From the NCBI GenBank assembly GCA_024644655.1, contig JAHEHJ010000013.1:1-63017 (forward strand): DNA of 63,017 bases. The letters run 5' to 3'. The notes below the pieces were generated by a model. It ran no database searches. It was not told the DNA's origin and worked only from the letters and a program-made list of their open reading frames with translations. Positions within the stretch are counted from its first letter, which is position 1. The number at the start of each line of letters is the position of its first letter. This DNA is from Flavobacterium sp. (lineage in GTDB: Bacteria > Bacteroidota > Bacteroidia > Flavobacteriales > Flavobacteriaceae). The translations under genes and the position numbers were made by a program. Below are positions 1 through 9,390 of this stretch, one piece after another.

Positions 1-183
1 ATTTATTTTAAGGCCATTAATTTCAAGGTAATCGACTTCTTTCCAAATACAAAATGTTCGTGTATGAAAATTGGATCGATTGAATTTTTTAACCATAACT
101 AGATTATTCTAAAGTGTCTTATGCTGTAAAGCACATAAAAAAACCTGATTATTATAAAAATTATGAAATAAAGGATAAATCTA
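1..183. other. Left-edge region, no assignable gene
   Basis: Two short open stretches reach the window edge here. One is a plus-strand frame open from base 1 to a TAG at 100-102, which would be the last 33 residues of a protein. The other is a minus-strand ATG at 94 that stays open off the edge for 32 codons. They overlap, so at most one is real, and without the neighbouring sequence I cannot choose. Bases 103-183 hold no convincing gene or strong hairpin. Confidence 0.4.
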
Positions 184-678
184 TTACTCTGCTTCTTCTT
201 CCTCTTGCTCCGAATTTGGAGTTTGTACAGCCATTGTACCAGTTCTAATTTCTGTATGGCGAATTTCACCTCCAGATGTACCGACTTTTTGAGCAACAAA
301 TACTCCAATTATAGCTATAGCTAATGCTAAAAACGAAATTTGTTTTGCTTTGGAATGGTTTTTACTATTTGTATACAATCCAACTAGAGAAACTACACCT
401 AAAACATACAATAGTAAAGCCAATTTTTCAGCTAACTCTTCATGCTCATGTATTATATGCTTTCCTATATTCGGCATATCTTCTACGGCCTCCTCTGCCC
501 CTTCTCCAGTCCCCATACTAAATGCAGCAAAGATTGCAGCCACAATAAAAAGAACATAAGAAACATTTTTTACTGTATTGTTTTTCAAAACGATTCCAGC
601 TAATAAAATCCCCATACCCAAAATGGTTCCAATAATAGGAAAGTGATTTACAATTAAGTGATAATGTGCATCTGTCAT
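184..678 (-). CDS. Small four-helix inner-membrane protein
   Basis: A 164-residue integral membrane protein with four predicted helices at about residues 10-31, 37-58, 86-107 and 114-134, and an acidic glutamate-rich C-terminal tail. His-rich stretches lie near the N-terminus (DAHYHLIVNHF) and between helices 2 and 3 (GKHIIHEHEE). The layout resembles DUF2231-type membrane proteins, but I cannot name the family from sequence alone. It starts 19 bp after the stop of the histidine kinase gene, so it is probably the last gene of the two-component operon. It may be a target or accessory of that system; the paired histidines could bind metal or haem, which is inference only. Confidence 0.75.
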   Translation of the reverse strand: MTDAHYHLIVNHFPIIGTILGMGILLAGIVLKNNTVKNVSYVLFIVAAIFAAFSMGTGEGAEEAVEDMPNIGKHIIHEHEELAEKLALLLYVLGVVSLVGLYTNSKNHSKAKQISFLALAIAIIGVFVAQKVGTSGGEIRHTEIRTGTMAVQTPNSEQEEEEAE

Positions 679-697
679 ATCTATGTTTTTTGTTTCT

Positions 698-2080
698 TTA
701 TTTTGTAAAAATGAGAATCAATTTGGTTCCTTTATTTTCTTCACTTTCAATATCTAATTCTATTTGAAGCAAGATACACAATCTTTTTACAATAGACAAG
801 CCTAGTCCAGTTCCTTTTATTTCTGGATGCTTGTTTGATTTTGAGCGGTAAAATTGTTCGAAGATTTTATTTAATTCGGTTTTTTCAATGCCTATACCAT
901 AATCGGTAATCGAACAAATTAATTTTTCATCTGTTTCATTAATTTCAAAATTAATGACTCCTTGATTATTCGAATATTTTATAGCATTAGATACTATATT
1001 ATTTATGATAATTGATAATAAATAGTGATCTGTAAAAACATAATAGTCATTGGTGAAATTTGAAATACAGCTTAGTTTCTTTTCATCAAATAAAGTCGAG
1101 TTTCTAGATATTATGTCTAAAAAGATTGCATTCAAGTGTACCTTTTCTATTTTCAAGGTTTGCTTTTGATTCTCAAATCGTGCCAATAATAATAATTCAT
1201 CCACAAGGTGATTTAATCGGTTGACTTCATTGATACAAAAATCAATTTTATCTTTATATTCTTGAGGGTCTCTAGGCTTACGAACTAATACCTCTAACGT
1301 CCCTTTAATAACTGCTAATGGTGTTCTAAGTTCATGTGAGGCATCTGAGGCAAACTGTTTTTCCCTTTCAATAGTCTGTTCTACCCGATCTAATAAATTA
1401 TTAATCGTTTTTGAAAGCGTAAATAATTCATCTCTATTTTGTGGTAATTGTATCCTAGACTTTAAATTATCTTTGGTAATAATATTAGATGTTTCAATAA
1501 TAGTACTTATGGGTTTAATACTTCGACCAGCTATGAAACGAGCTATTAAAAAAAGCACTAACAATATTATAGGATAGGCAATTAATAATACAAAAAATAA
1601 ATTATTTAAAACCATTTTGGAATCTTCTAGTGACATAGCCACAATTAAAAATCCAATAATTTTAGTTCCTTGAAATAATGGAACCTGAATTTGTCTTACA
1701 TTGATATTGTCCAATTTACCATCAAATAAAGTGTTGTTCGCTATATAAGGATAATACTTTAATTGTTTCTGTTTTAAATTAGGTGATTTATTGACAATAG
1801 CACCTAATTCATCTACGAATTGAATAAAGGCTGGACTCACATCAACTTTGTTGAATTGAATAGCTTTCCATTGTTCTTCTCGAACTAATAAAACACAATT
1901 CTCTTGTACTTTTATTTCTTTTAAATGCTTAACAACTTCAGATTGAATGTCATTGTTTACTTTGACATATACACTAAAACGAACAATCGAATAGATTACA
2001 AAAAACACCACAAAAATTAGTAATGCTGTTGTAATGATATAATTGGATGCAATTCTATTTTTAAACGATAATTGTTTCAT
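698..2080 (-). CDS. Sensor histidine kinase (HAMP, HisKA, HATPase_c)
   Basis: Membrane-bound sensor kinase of 460 residues. Helices at about 12-34 and 163-184 flank an extracytoplasmic sensor domain (35-162), followed by a HAMP region (about 185-238). The phospho-accepting H-box DASHELRTP contains His249. The catalytic domain shows an N-box around NNIVSNAIKYSN, a G1 box DYGIGI and a G2 box GTGLGLSIVKRL, so it looks active. The response regulator gene lies 4 bp upstream in the same direction, making an evident two-component pair. The stimulus cannot be read from the sequence. The general design resembles metal- or envelope-stress sensors of the CusS/BaeS type, but that is only family-level similarity. 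Confidence 0.93.
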   Translation of the reverse strand: MKQLSFKNRIASNYIITTALLIFVVFFVIYSIVRFSVYVKVNNDIQSEVVKHLKEIKVQENCVLLVREEQWKAIQFNKVDVSPAFIQFVDELGAIVNKSPNLKQKQLKYYPYIANNTLFDGKLDNINVRQIQVPLFQGTKIIGFLIVAMSLEDSKMVLNNLFFVLLIAYPIILLVLFLIARFIAGRSIKPISTIIETSNIITKDNLKSRIQLPQNRDELFTLSKTINNLLDRVEQTIEREKQFASDASHELRTPLAVIKGTLEVLVRKPRDPQEYKDKIDFCINEVNRLNHLVDELLLLARFENQKQTLKIEKVHLNAIFLDIISRNSTLFDEKKLSCISNFTNDYYVFTDHYLLSIIINNIVSNAIKYSNNQGVINFEINETDEKLICSITDYGIGIEKTELNKIFEQFYRSKSNKHPEIKGTGLGLSIVKRLCILLQIELDIESEENKGTKLILIFTK

Positions 2081-2084
2081 GCAT

Positions 2085-2750
2085 TTAATCTTTGGCGATA
2101 TACCCTACTCCCCGTATGGTCTTGATATAATCTTGGTCTACTTTTAAATTTAATTTTTTTCGGATTGCATTCATAAATACATCTATTACTCCAGTATCGT
2201 ATTCAAAATGAATGTTCCATACATCTTGTATTATTTGGGTTCTAGTACATACCACACCTTTATTTTTGACCAAATAACACAATAAGTCAAATTCTTTATG
2301 TGTTAAAGAAACTTCTTGTTGGTCCACTGTAACTGTATGTTTTTGAAGATTAATTAATATCGGACCAAGCTCTAAAACTTCTGAATCTGATACATCTCTC
2401 AATTGCACTTTTATACGTTCCACCAATTCATCAAAACTAAATGGTTTTTTGATATAATCATTGGCCCCGTTCTTAAGCCCTTCTACGGTTTCCTCAACAG
2501 TATCTTTTGCGGTTAAAAAGATTATGGGTAATTTGGCTTGTAAATTTCTAATCAGTTTACATAATTCGACTCCTGTCATTTTTGGTAACATCCAATCCAA
2601 CAGTATTAAATCAAATTTATTCTCCTTAAAAGCACTTAATCCTTGCTCTCCATCATAGGCAGATGTCACTAGGTATCCTTCTTCCTCCAAACCTTGTTTG
2701 AGAAATTGCATAATTCCTTCTTCATCTTCAACGATGAGTATTCGCTTCAT
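2085..2750 (-). CDS. OmpR-family response regulator
   Basis: A 221-residue DNA-binding response regulator. The receiver domain (residues 1-115) has the acidic pocket VEDEE near 7-11, the phospho-acceptor Asp52 in LILLDWMLP, Thr in FLTAKD, and the conserved Lys in IKKPF. The C-terminal winged-helix domain (about 125-221) ends with the usual TIRGVGY hairpin. It lies 4 bp upstream of the histidine kinase, which is presumably its phosphodonor. It should bind promoter DNA as a phosphorylated dimer. The regulon is unknown; the downstream four-helix membrane gene is a likely member because it shares the operon. Confidence 0.94.
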   Translation of the reverse strand: MKRILIVEDEEGIMQFLKQGLEEEGYLVTSAYDGEQGLSAFKENKFDLILLDWMLPKMTGVELCKLIRNLQAKLPIIFLTAKDTVEETVEGLKNGANDYIKKPFSFDELVERIKVQLRDVSDSEVLELGPILINLQKHTVTVDQQEVSLTHKEFDLLCYLVKNKGVVCTRTQIIQDVWNIHFEYDTGVIDVFMNAIRKKLNLKVDQDYIKTIRGVGYIAKD

Positions 2751-3063
2751 ATATTTGTTATTTATCCAATAAATATAAAGTAAAATTTAAAATTTTCAAT
2801 TCTTTATCCCTTATTTTAATTGAAAATTAAGTATTGGATTTCGGTAGGTTACACTATACTGTATTATTTTGTTCTACGATTAATGTGTAAATCAACTAAC
2901 AGAGTTGCAACTTCAATTTATAAGTAATTTACTTGTGATTATTTTGAATAAGTTACGCTATTATTAATTGCGCTTAAAGCAAATACGTTTCCTTATTTTT
3001 GTACAAATATTAAATCTCTAAAGAGTTAGCAACCTTTTTTGGAGTATTTTTAAATTAAACTAA
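2751..3063. other. Divergent intergenic region
   Basis: This 313-bp AT-rich stretch separates the minus-strand two-component operon from the plus-strand PAP2 gene, so it must carry promoters for both. A plus-strand promoter-like pair is visible at 2968-3001. I see no clear TAnnTTTG element for the minus strand, no coding potential and no repeat. Confidence 0.5.
2968..3001 (+). promoter_or_regulatory. Bacteroidota promoter for the PAP2 gene
   Basis: TTG at 2968-2970 is followed after 23 bp by TATTTTTG (2994-3001), which matches the Bacteroidota -33/-7 pattern TTG...TAnnTTTG. The PAP2 start codon lies about 60 bp downstream. Confidence 0.5.
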
Positions 3064-3822
3064 ATGAAAAAATCTATCCTAGCTATATTTTGGTTAACTA
3101 TTATACAGGTTTCATTTGCTCAAAATTCAATTCAAGATTCAGTTTCTAGTAAAAGATCCACTCTCAATAATTTTAAGTATACTCCTTTAATTATCCCAAC
3201 TGCTTGTATTGCTTATGGTATAATTGGATTAAATAGTAGTGAACTAAAGAAAATCAACTTGGATATACAATCAAATGTGATAAAAAACAATCCTGCAAAA
3301 ATTACTATAGATGATTATTTGCAATATGCCCCTGCCCTTTCTGTATATGGATTAAATAGTTTAGGGATTCAAGGAAAGCATAACTTTAAAGACCGAACGG
3401 TAATACTTGGAACATCTATGCTATTTGTATTTACAAGTGTATCAGCTCTAAAAAAAACAACTAAAATTGAACGTCCTGATGGGTCTGCTTCTAATTCTTT
3501 TCCTTCAGGGCATACCGCTTTAGCTTTTGCGGGTGCTGAGTTTATGTATCAAGAATACAAAGAGGTTTCAATTTGGTATGGGATTTCTGCTTATGCAGTG
3601 GCAACTACAACAGGAACTTTTAGAATATACAATAACAAACATTGGTTTTCTGATGTAGTTACAGGAGCTGGATTTGGAATATTAAGTACTAAAGCAGCCT
3701 ATTGGCTTGCTCCATATTTTAATAAGCATTTTTTTCCTTCTATGACTGGTAAATGTACTGCTTTTCTAATACCTACTTTAGATGGTGGAATTTTGGGAGG
3801 TGCTTTTGTTTGGAGTTTTTAG
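3064..3822 (+). CDS. Secreted or membrane-associated PAP2-family phosphatase
   Basis: A 252-residue phosphatidic-acid-phosphatase-type enzyme that would hydrolyse lipid phosphates or undecaprenyl pyrophosphate on the periplasmic side. A signal peptide covers about residues 1-19 (ending VSFAQ). All three PAP2 signature blocks are present: K..TKIERP ending at Pro138, PSGHT at 147-151 with catalytic His150, and R187-x5-H193-x3-D197. The spacing matches active family members. It is monocistronic with its own promoter and is divergent from the two-component operon. The substrate cannot be fixed from sequence. Confidence 0.88.
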   Translation: MKKSILAIFWLTIIQVSFAQNSIQDSVSSKRSTLNNFKYTPLIIPTACIAYGIIGLNSSELKKINLDIQSNVIKNNPAKITIDDYLQYAPALSVYGLNSLGIQGKHNFKDRTVILGTSMLFVFTSVSALKKTTKIERPDGSASNSFPSGHTALAFAGAEFMYQEYKEVSIWYGISAYAVATTTGTFRIYNNKHWFSDVVTGAGFGILSTKAAYWLAPYFNKHFFPSMTGKCTAFLIPTLDGGILGGAFVWSF

Positions 3823-3880
3823 CAATCAAAATACATCTGTCAAGTTCGTAAAGCAAATAGTAATCGAATTGCACTAATGC

Positions 3881-4258
3881 TTAATTAATTTCAATACCAT
3901 TTTGCTCTAAAATAGCTAACAAATAAATACTTTCATTTGGGTCATATTTCTCAATACCACTTTCATACCATTTTTCAATAATGTCTATTTGAAATGGAGT
4001 ATAACCATCTGAATTGATATTCATACCTAACATACCCGCTAATAGAAAATCTTCCAAAACTTTATTTGTTACAATAAGTTGTGGAATACCATAAACCAAA
4101 CTTCCATTCATACTTTCATAGTCTAAACGTCCTTGTTGGAAGCCATTATTAAATGCCTCATTGGTATGAGTTTCATCCAATTTGAAGTAAGGATTTAATC
4201 CATTAGTATATCCGTCTAAATAAACTAGTCTGTAAACTGGGTTGAAAATATTTTCCAT
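3881..4258 (-). CDS. Hypothetical cytosolic protein
   Basis: A 125-residue soluble protein with no signal peptide or membrane helix. I do not recognise its family. It contains two Gly/aromatic motifs (LDGYTNGLNPYF and FNNGFQQGRLDYE) that look like a degenerate internal repeat, and an acidic C-terminal half. A possible -7 element (CAAACGTA on the plus strand, 4290-4297) lies just upstream of the start. It stands alone between the PAP2 gene and a 0.5-kb gap. Normal composition and full-length coding support a real gene. Confidence 0.65.
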   Translation of the reverse strand: MENIFNPVYRLVYLDGYTNGLNPYFKLDETHTNEAFNNGFQQGRLDYESMNGSLVYGIPQLIVTNKVLEDFLLAGMLGMNINSDGYTPFQIDIIEKWYESGIEKYDPNESIYLLAILEQNGIEIN

Positions 4259-4557
4259 TGTAATACGTGTGTGTATTTATTATTTGATTCAAACGTATCA
4301 ACAAAAAATCAGTATATAATTAAAAATCGTTAAAAGGAAAAAATAATCTTTAAATCACGTGCAGTGTGACGTTAGTCGATAAAATTTCCCCGATGAATAA
4401 ACAATTCCACCTTGAGCTTTGTGATTACTAAGTAACTGAAAAAATAATTTTACAACTAAAACTTGGTAACCGTTGAACAGTTTTGACCTTTTTATGATGT
4501 CAAATTTTAGTTCATATAAATAAAGATAAAAGAGGATATTTAGATTGCAGTTTATGT

Positions 4558-4597
4558 AAAAAAAAAGAACCCAATAGTTAAGCACATATTGGGTTCT
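4558..4597 (-). terminator. Orphan intrinsic terminator
   Basis: A perfect 11-bp stem (4566-4576 with 4587-4597, loop 10 nt) is followed on the minus strand by nine U residues. No gene ends just upstream of it in that direction: ccsBA already has its own terminator about 170 bp earlier. It may end read-through from ccsBA or a short non-coding transcript from the 4600-4760 region. Confidence 0.7.
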
Positions 4598-4761
4598 AAA
4601 ACAAAACAGAATAGAAATTATTTTCCTATTAACCAAAATAAATAGAAATAGTCTCACAGCAGATTTTTCCCTATTATAATTATTAAACAATTATAGAAGA
4701 ATTATCCCTACCAATAGGTATGCTAAATAAATGTTAAAATAAAGAAGGGAGTTTATCATAT

Positions 4762-4790
4762 AAAAAAAGGCCCATCTTGTTGATAGGCCT
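4762..4790 (-). terminator. Intrinsic terminator of ccsBA
   Basis: A 9-bp stem with one G-U pair (4768-4776 with 4782-4790, loop 5 nt) is followed by a U-tract on the minus strand. It begins 7 bp after the ccsBA stop. Confidence 0.8.
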
Positions 4791-4796
4791 ATTGTG

Positions 4797-7700
4797 TTAT
4801 TTTTTATAATATTTTCTAAATTTAGGATATGTTAATATACCTATAATTGTAATTCCACCTAAAATTTCCCAAAGCCAACTTAATGATTTTGCTTCACCAC
4901 TTGCATATGAATGTAATCCTACTAGGTGAAAATTCACACCATAATAAGTAAACAATATAGAAACAAAAGCGTACATACTCATTAAACTGAACAACCATTT
5001 ACTACGCATAGATGGCACAAATCGTGCATGTATCACAAAAGCATAAATCATAATACTAACCAAAGCCCATGTTTCTTTTGGGTCCCATCCCCAATATCTC
5101 CCCCAACTTTCATTAGCCCATTGGCCACCTAAAAAATTACCTATTGTTAGCATCACTAATCCCACTGTCAAAGCCATTTCATTTATAATGCTAATCTCGG
5201 CAATATTCAATTCCATTTTGGATTTGTTCTTTTCAGTAGTGAAGAATATCAATAATAAGGTAACAAAACCTAAGATCATTCCTAAAGCAAAAGGGCCATA
5301 ACTTGCCACAATTACTGCTACGTGAATCATCAACCAATATGAATTTAATACGGGTTGTAAATTGGCTATATCTGGATCTATCCAATTGGCATAAGCAGCT
5401 GTCAATATCATTGCAGTTACAAATGCAGATGACGCAACTGTTAACTTAGATTTTCTATCAAAAGCCAATCCAAAGAACATTGTAGCCCATGCTACATATA
5501 TTATACTTTCATAAGCATTACTCCATGGTGCATGCCCTGAAATGTACCAACGTGCAATTAGGGCAATAGTATGAACTACAAACAAAAGTCCAACAAGTAT
5601 GTGAAGAAAATTAACTGTTAGAGCTAACCACTTCTTTTCTTTAAATATACGGACTATGGTAAACAACAACATTAACATTGCTACAGTTATATAATAATAA
5701 GGTAGTTTTTGGAATACATCATACTTATTATATAATATTTCATAGTCTATCTTGGAATCGGAAGGCCGTACTTCTTTACCATATTTCTTTTGGTAATTTT
5801 CCATACCTACCAACATAGTGTTGGCCATAGTATAGTTGTTAGATTGTGAAGCTTTAAGCAAAGATTCCAAATAGATGGGTAGAACATTTTTTACGGTATC
5901 TAATGCAGTACCCGTTTGATGGTCTATTTCTAGATACGATAACCATTTATTGTTGGAATCATGTGGAATTGGGAATATTCTAAGAATCTTTCCACTCAAG
6001 GCAGAATTTAAAAGATTTACTTTTTTGTCTGCCTCTATAAAATCCTTCTCAAATTGGTCTGGATTAGCTGCTTTATAGGCACCATCAAGATATGGAGCTA
6101 ATTTATAATTTCCTCTTTCATCAAAGAATGAGCGGAAAGTAGCAAACTTAACATCAGCATCCACTCCTATGATTTTACGTATACTATCATTTCCTTTTTT
6201 AATATAAATAAGAGGAGTTTCATACCATACAGTTGGAAACTGTGACATAGACAGAAATACTTGATCTGAATTTAATTCATGATAAGTATCACTATGGCTC
6301 ACTTTTCTAAGTAATTCTGACGAAAATGTATTTATAGGTTTCATTCGTCCCCCTTCATCTTGAATAACAAGACGACCAAATTGGGCTGCATGCCTTTCAG
6401 ATACTTTATAAAGATTGATAACTGAATCAATTTGTTTTTGGGATGGCATCCCTTTACTGTGATTAACACTATTTTGGGAATACCCTTGAATTGAAAGTAA
6501 GCATAATAGCATAACCAACAATTTGGATTTCTTTTCTTTCACATTTTCTAATTTTCTTTTCAAATCAGCAAAGCGCGTGTTTTTTACAAATAATATAGCC
6601 ATCATACTGAAAAACAATAAGAAGTAGCCTATATAGGTAATAGTAGTACCCCAAAAATCGTGATTAACAGACAAAACAGTTCCTTTTTCATCTGGATCGA
6701 AAGAAGATTGGAAAAAGCGATAGCCCCCATGATCTAAAATATGATTCATATAAATTTGAGCATTGTATTTGCTTACAGAATCTTTCACAGTTACTTTACT
6801 TTCAAATGATGAAAAACTTTTTTGAGTACCTGGGTATTTCAATGCCACAAAATCGTTTAAAGTTAAACTAAAAGGTAAAGTATATGTTTTACTACCATAG
6901 CTTAATGTAAATTCTAAATCACCCACTTTTATCACTTTTGGTTCACCTACTTTTCCTTTAGACCCCATCAAAGTGACTACTTCTTCTTTCCCATTAGAGC
7001 GGATTACAACAGTAAGAGCATTTTCTCCCATTTTAGCTTTGTAATTACCACTGGATTCAAATGTAATAATCCCCTTTTTAGGCATGTCAGGCAGTACAAA
7101 CTGTGTAGTGCCAAAATTGTATAATGAACGAAACATTAATTGTTGTACGGAATCCTTCCCTACTTTTCCTTGTAGTTTATCAGCCATCCTCATGAATTGT
7201 CCTTCAAAAGGAGAGCTTATAGTATTGTTTTTAGTATCAATATTTACAGCCCCTTTTGTAGGTTTGTCAATAGCAAATAAAATATTGTGAATGTCTTGTA
7301 CTTCACCTTGCTTTAAAAAATGCTCTTGACGCATTCCTGTACCAGCTTCTACTAGTTTCAAATACACATTACCTTGTTCTGATTCTTTAATTATTTGTTT
7401 GGCATCAAACTTAAAATCTTTGTATTCGACTTCAAATGGTATTTTGGCAAAGTTTTCTTTAATGGAAAAATAATTTTTAGTGGCAGAGGATAGTAATAAA
7501 GGTTCTTCAAAAATTCTTCTTTTTAATTGTCCTTCGTATTGTCCATCTACAAAAAGGGTCAAATAGCTTTTATCTGAATAAAATTGATTAGAAGTTGCTC
7601 CTTCACGAATAGGCATCATTCCTTCATAACTGATGTATCTTGTGATTGCAGCTCCAACTATAATAAAAATAAACGATAAGTGAAGCAATAAGGTAGCCCA

Positions 7701-7928
7701 CTTTTCTTTTTTGTACAATTGATATCTTTTTATGTTTCCAATGAAATTAATCATGAAAATAAGTAGAATAGCTTCAAACCACCAAGAATTATAAACCCAT
7801 ATTCTAGCTGTGTCAGTATTGTATTTACTTTCTATAAAAGTACCAGTTGCCATAGCTACGGCATAGCTAATAAATAAAATCGCCATTAAACGTGTTGAAA
7901 ACAAAAAAGAAGTTATTTTTTTTTCCAT
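4797..7928 (-). CDS. ccsBA: Fused cytochrome c biogenesis protein CcsB-CcsA (system II)
   Basis: A 1043-residue membrane protein combining ResB/CcsB and CcsA, which transports haem and ligates it to apocytochromes c at the outer face of the inner membrane. The N-terminal ResB-like part has about three helices (roughly 12-32, 45-62, 82-100), a large periplasmic domain and a further helix around 430-450. The C-terminal CcsA part (from about 720) has multiple helices and the tryptophan-rich haem-handling motif WGWDPKETW at about 946-954, with flanking conserved histidines. The fused form is typical of Bacteroidota and Epsilonproteobacteria. A c-type cytochrome client is encoded in this window at 22 kb. 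A -7 element lies 30 bp upstream of the start. Confidence 0.93.
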   Translation of the reverse strand: MEKKITSFLFSTRLMAILFISYAVAMATGTFIESKYNTDTARIWVYNSWWFEAILLIFMINFIGNIKRYQLYKKEKWATLLLHLSFIFIIVGAAITRYISYEGMMPIREGATSNQFYSDKSYLTLFVDGQYEGQLKRRIFEEPLLLSSATKNYFSIKENFAKIPFEVEYKDFKFDAKQIIKESEQGNVYLKLVEAGTGMRQEHFLKQGEVQDIHNILFAIDKPTKGAVNIDTKNNTISSPFEGQFMRMADKLQGKVGKDSVQQLMFRSLYNFGTTQFVLPDMPKKGIITFESSGNYKAKMGENALTVVIRSNGKEEVVTLMGSKGKVGEPKVIKVGDLEFTLSYGSKTYTLPFSLTLNDFVALKYPGTQKSFSSFESKVTVKDSVSKYNAQIYMNHILDHGGYRFFQSSFDPDEKGTVLSVNHDFWGTTITYIGYFLLFFSMMAILFVKNTRFADLKRKLENVKEKKSKLLVMLLCLLSIQGYSQNSVNHSKGMPSQKQIDSVINLYKVSERHAAQFGRLVIQDEGGRMKPINTFSSELLRKVSHSDTYHELNSDQVFLSMSQFPTVWYETPLIYIKKGNDSIRKIIGVDADVKFATFRSFFDERGNYKLAPYLDGAYKAANPDQFEKDFIEADKKVNLLNSALSGKILRIFPIPHDSNNKWLSYLEIDHQTGTALDTVKNVLPIYLESLLKASQSNNYTMANTMLVGMENYQKKYGKEVRPSDSKIDYEILYNKYDVFQKLPYYYITVAMLMLLFTIVRIFKEKKWLALTVNFLHILVGLLFVVHTIALIARWYISGHAPWSNAYESIIYVAWATMFFGLAFDRKSKLTVASSAFVTAMILTAAYANWIDPDIANLQPVLNSYWLMIHVAVIVASYGPFALGMILGFVTLLLIFFTTEKNKSKMELNIAEISIINEMALTVGLVMLTIGNFLGGQWANESWGRYWGWDPKETWALVSIMIYAFVIHARFVPSMRSKWLFSLMSMYAFVSILFTYYGVNFHLVGLHSYASGEAKSLSWLWEILGGITIIGILTYPKFRKYYKK

Positions 7929-7959
7929 GAGAAGGAATGTATTTAAGATAAAAGTGATA

Positions 7960-7967
7960 CAAAAATA
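7960..7967 (-). promoter_or_regulatory. Putative -7 element for ccsBA
   Basis: The minus strand reads TATTTTTG, matching TAnnTTTG, about 30 bp upstream of the ccsBA start. No clear -33 TTG is seen, so this is a partial match. Confidence 0.4.
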
Positions 7968-8082
7968 GCATAAATAAATAGATTAATACCTGATAAATGT
8001 CTGCTTTTAAGACTTTTTTAAGAGTTCTTTTTTTCTTGTATTTATACTATAAAGTAATGGTTATTTTCAATATTTTAGCACC

Positions 8083-8838
8083 ATGATTCGAGTGTCAATA
8101 ATTGGTTCTGGAAATGTTGCCCAACATTTAATTCAAGTGTTTGCTTTAACAACTGGAATTGATGTGGTTCAAGTTTATGCTAGGCATCCTGAACCTATTA
8201 AATCATTGATGCCCTCAGTTAGTGTCGTTACTTCCTTTTCTGAGTTAAAAAGGGTTGATTTGTGCATTATTGCTGTTAGTGATCATTCAATTGCAGCTGT
8301 ATCTCAACAACTACCATTTAAGAATCAATTAGTAGTCCATACTTCAGGTAGTGTTGCTATGGATGATTTGGATGATCAAAATCGAAAAGGCGTGTTTTAT
8401 CCATTGCAGACATTAACTAAATCAAAAGAAGTAGATTTTAAATGTATACCTATTTGTTTAGAGGCACAATCCGCAATCGATTTTAAACTACTTTACAGTG
8501 TGGCTTCTTTACTTTCTGATTCTATATATTCGGTAAATTCTATACAACGAAAAGCACTTCATTTATCAGCCGTTGTTGTAAATAATTTTGTCAATCATCT
8601 GTATCACATTGGAGCTACTATCTGTAGTGATTATGAACTTGACTTTGCCATTCTTAAACCATTAATTGTAGAAACGGCAAATAAAATCAACACGTTATCA
8701 CCTCAGCAAGCTCAAACAGGTCCAGCGCTAAGAGGTGATACAGAAACAATTAATACACATTTGGCTATGTTAAAAGAAGACTACCAAAAAGAAATTTATA
8801 AAATACTTACAAAATCTATTATTGATAATGGGAAATAG
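8083..8838 (+). CDS. Rossmann-like and DUF2520 domain protein
   Basis: A 251-residue soluble protein. An N-terminal NAD(P)-binding fold (residues 1-125) carries the glycine motif IGSGNVAQHL. The C-terminal helical DUF2520 domain (about 130-251) is related to the dimerisation domain of 6-phosphogluconate or ketopantoate reductase-type dehydrogenases. Its substrate is not known to me. Its last codons overlap the start of the KdsC-like phosphatase by 11 bp, so the two are probably translationally coupled. The run DUF2520, KdsC-like, UbiA, Maf, MscS looks like a conserved flavobacterial operon. Confidence 0.85.
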   Translation: MIRVSIIGSGNVAQHLIQVFALTTGIDVVQVYARHPEPIKSLMPSVSVVTSFSELKRVDLCIIAVSDHSIAAVSQQLPFKNQLVVHTSGSVAMDDLDDQNRKGVFYPLQTLTKSKEVDFKCIPICLEAQSAIDFKLLYSVASLLSDSIYSVNSIQRKALHLSAVVVNNFVNHLYHIGATICSDYELDFAILKPLIVETANKINTLSPQQAQTGPALRGDTETINTHLAMLKEDYQKEIYKILTKSIIDNGK

Positions 8839-9355
8839 TTACAAGCAAAAATTGCAGGATATCACTACGTTTATTTTTGATGTTGATGGAGTTCTGACTG
8901 ATAGTTCGGTGCATGTCACTCCTACTGGAGAAATGTTGCGTATAATGAATATACGAGATGGGTTTGCAATGAAGGCAGCACTGGAAAGTGGTTATAATGT
9001 ATGTATCATCTCTGGAGGTAACAACGAAGGCGTGCGTATTCGGCTCCGAAATCTTGGAATCACGGATATCCATTTGGCTTCTCCAAATAAGGTGGAAACC
9101 TTTAAGGAATATACCGAATTGTATCAAATTAATCCAGAACAAGTATTATATATGGGGGATGATATTCCCGATTATCACGTGATGCAATTGGTAGGTTTGC
9201 CAACCTGTCCACAAGATGCAAGTCCTGAAATTAAAGCAATATCTAAATATATTTCTCATAAAAATGGAGGTAAAGGTGCTGTGCGTGAAGTTATTGAGCA
9301 AGTGATGAAGGTTCAAGGGAAATGGCATTTGTATTATAATGGTAAACACGATTAA
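8828..9355 (+). CDS. KdsC-like HAD phosphatase (3-deoxy-D-manno-octulosonate 8-phosphate phosphatase family)
   Basis: A 175-residue HAD-superfamily phosphatase without a cap domain, the size of KdsC, which dephosphorylates Kdo-8-phosphate for lipopolysaccharide synthesis. Motif I FDVDGVLTD supplies the nucleophile and acid/base aspartates. Motif II is in CIISGGNN, and motif IV is YMGDDIPD. I place the start at the ATG at 8828 rather than the in-frame TTG at 8822. It overlaps the end of the DUF2520 gene. KdsC function is the usual annotation; a relaxed sugar-phosphate phosphatase is possible because the other Kdo genes are not nearby. Confidence 0.87.
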   Translation: MGNSYKQKLQDITTFIFDVDGVLTDSSVHVTPTGEMLRIMNIRDGFAMKAALESGYNVCIISGGNNEGVRIRLRNLGITDIHLASPNKVETFKEYTELYQINPEQVLYMGDDIPDYHVMQLVGLPTCPQDASPEIKAISKYISHKNGGKGAVREVIEQVMKVQGKWHLYYNGKHD

Positions 9356-9390
9356 TTAACGCAAAATCAATTTTAACTTTGAGTTCATAT

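Larger units (their letters stand above)
4259..4796. other. Long intergenic region with an orphan terminator
   Basis: No convincing gene is present in this 538-bp AT-rich gap. It contains two minus-strand intrinsic terminators: one directly after ccsBA (4762-4790) and a second, unaccounted-for one at 4558-4597. A 111-codon minus-strand frame spans the second hairpin and has an implausible Tyr/Phe/Leu-rich composition, so I do not call it. Confidence 0.5.

Noticed and set aside
1..102. Partial reading frames at the left edge (plus frame ending at 102; minus frame starting at 94)
   Set aside because: Too short and mutually overlapping; not enough sequence to choose one as a gene.
4355..4690. 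111-codon minus-strand frame in the gap after ccsBA
   Set aside because: It contains the whole orphan terminator hairpin, has a Tyr/Phe/Leu/Asn-heavy composition typical of random AT-rich DNA, and shows no motif or good start region.
9379..9390. TTG start for the UbiA-family gene
   Set aside because: An ATG four codons later gives the normal N-terminus of the family.
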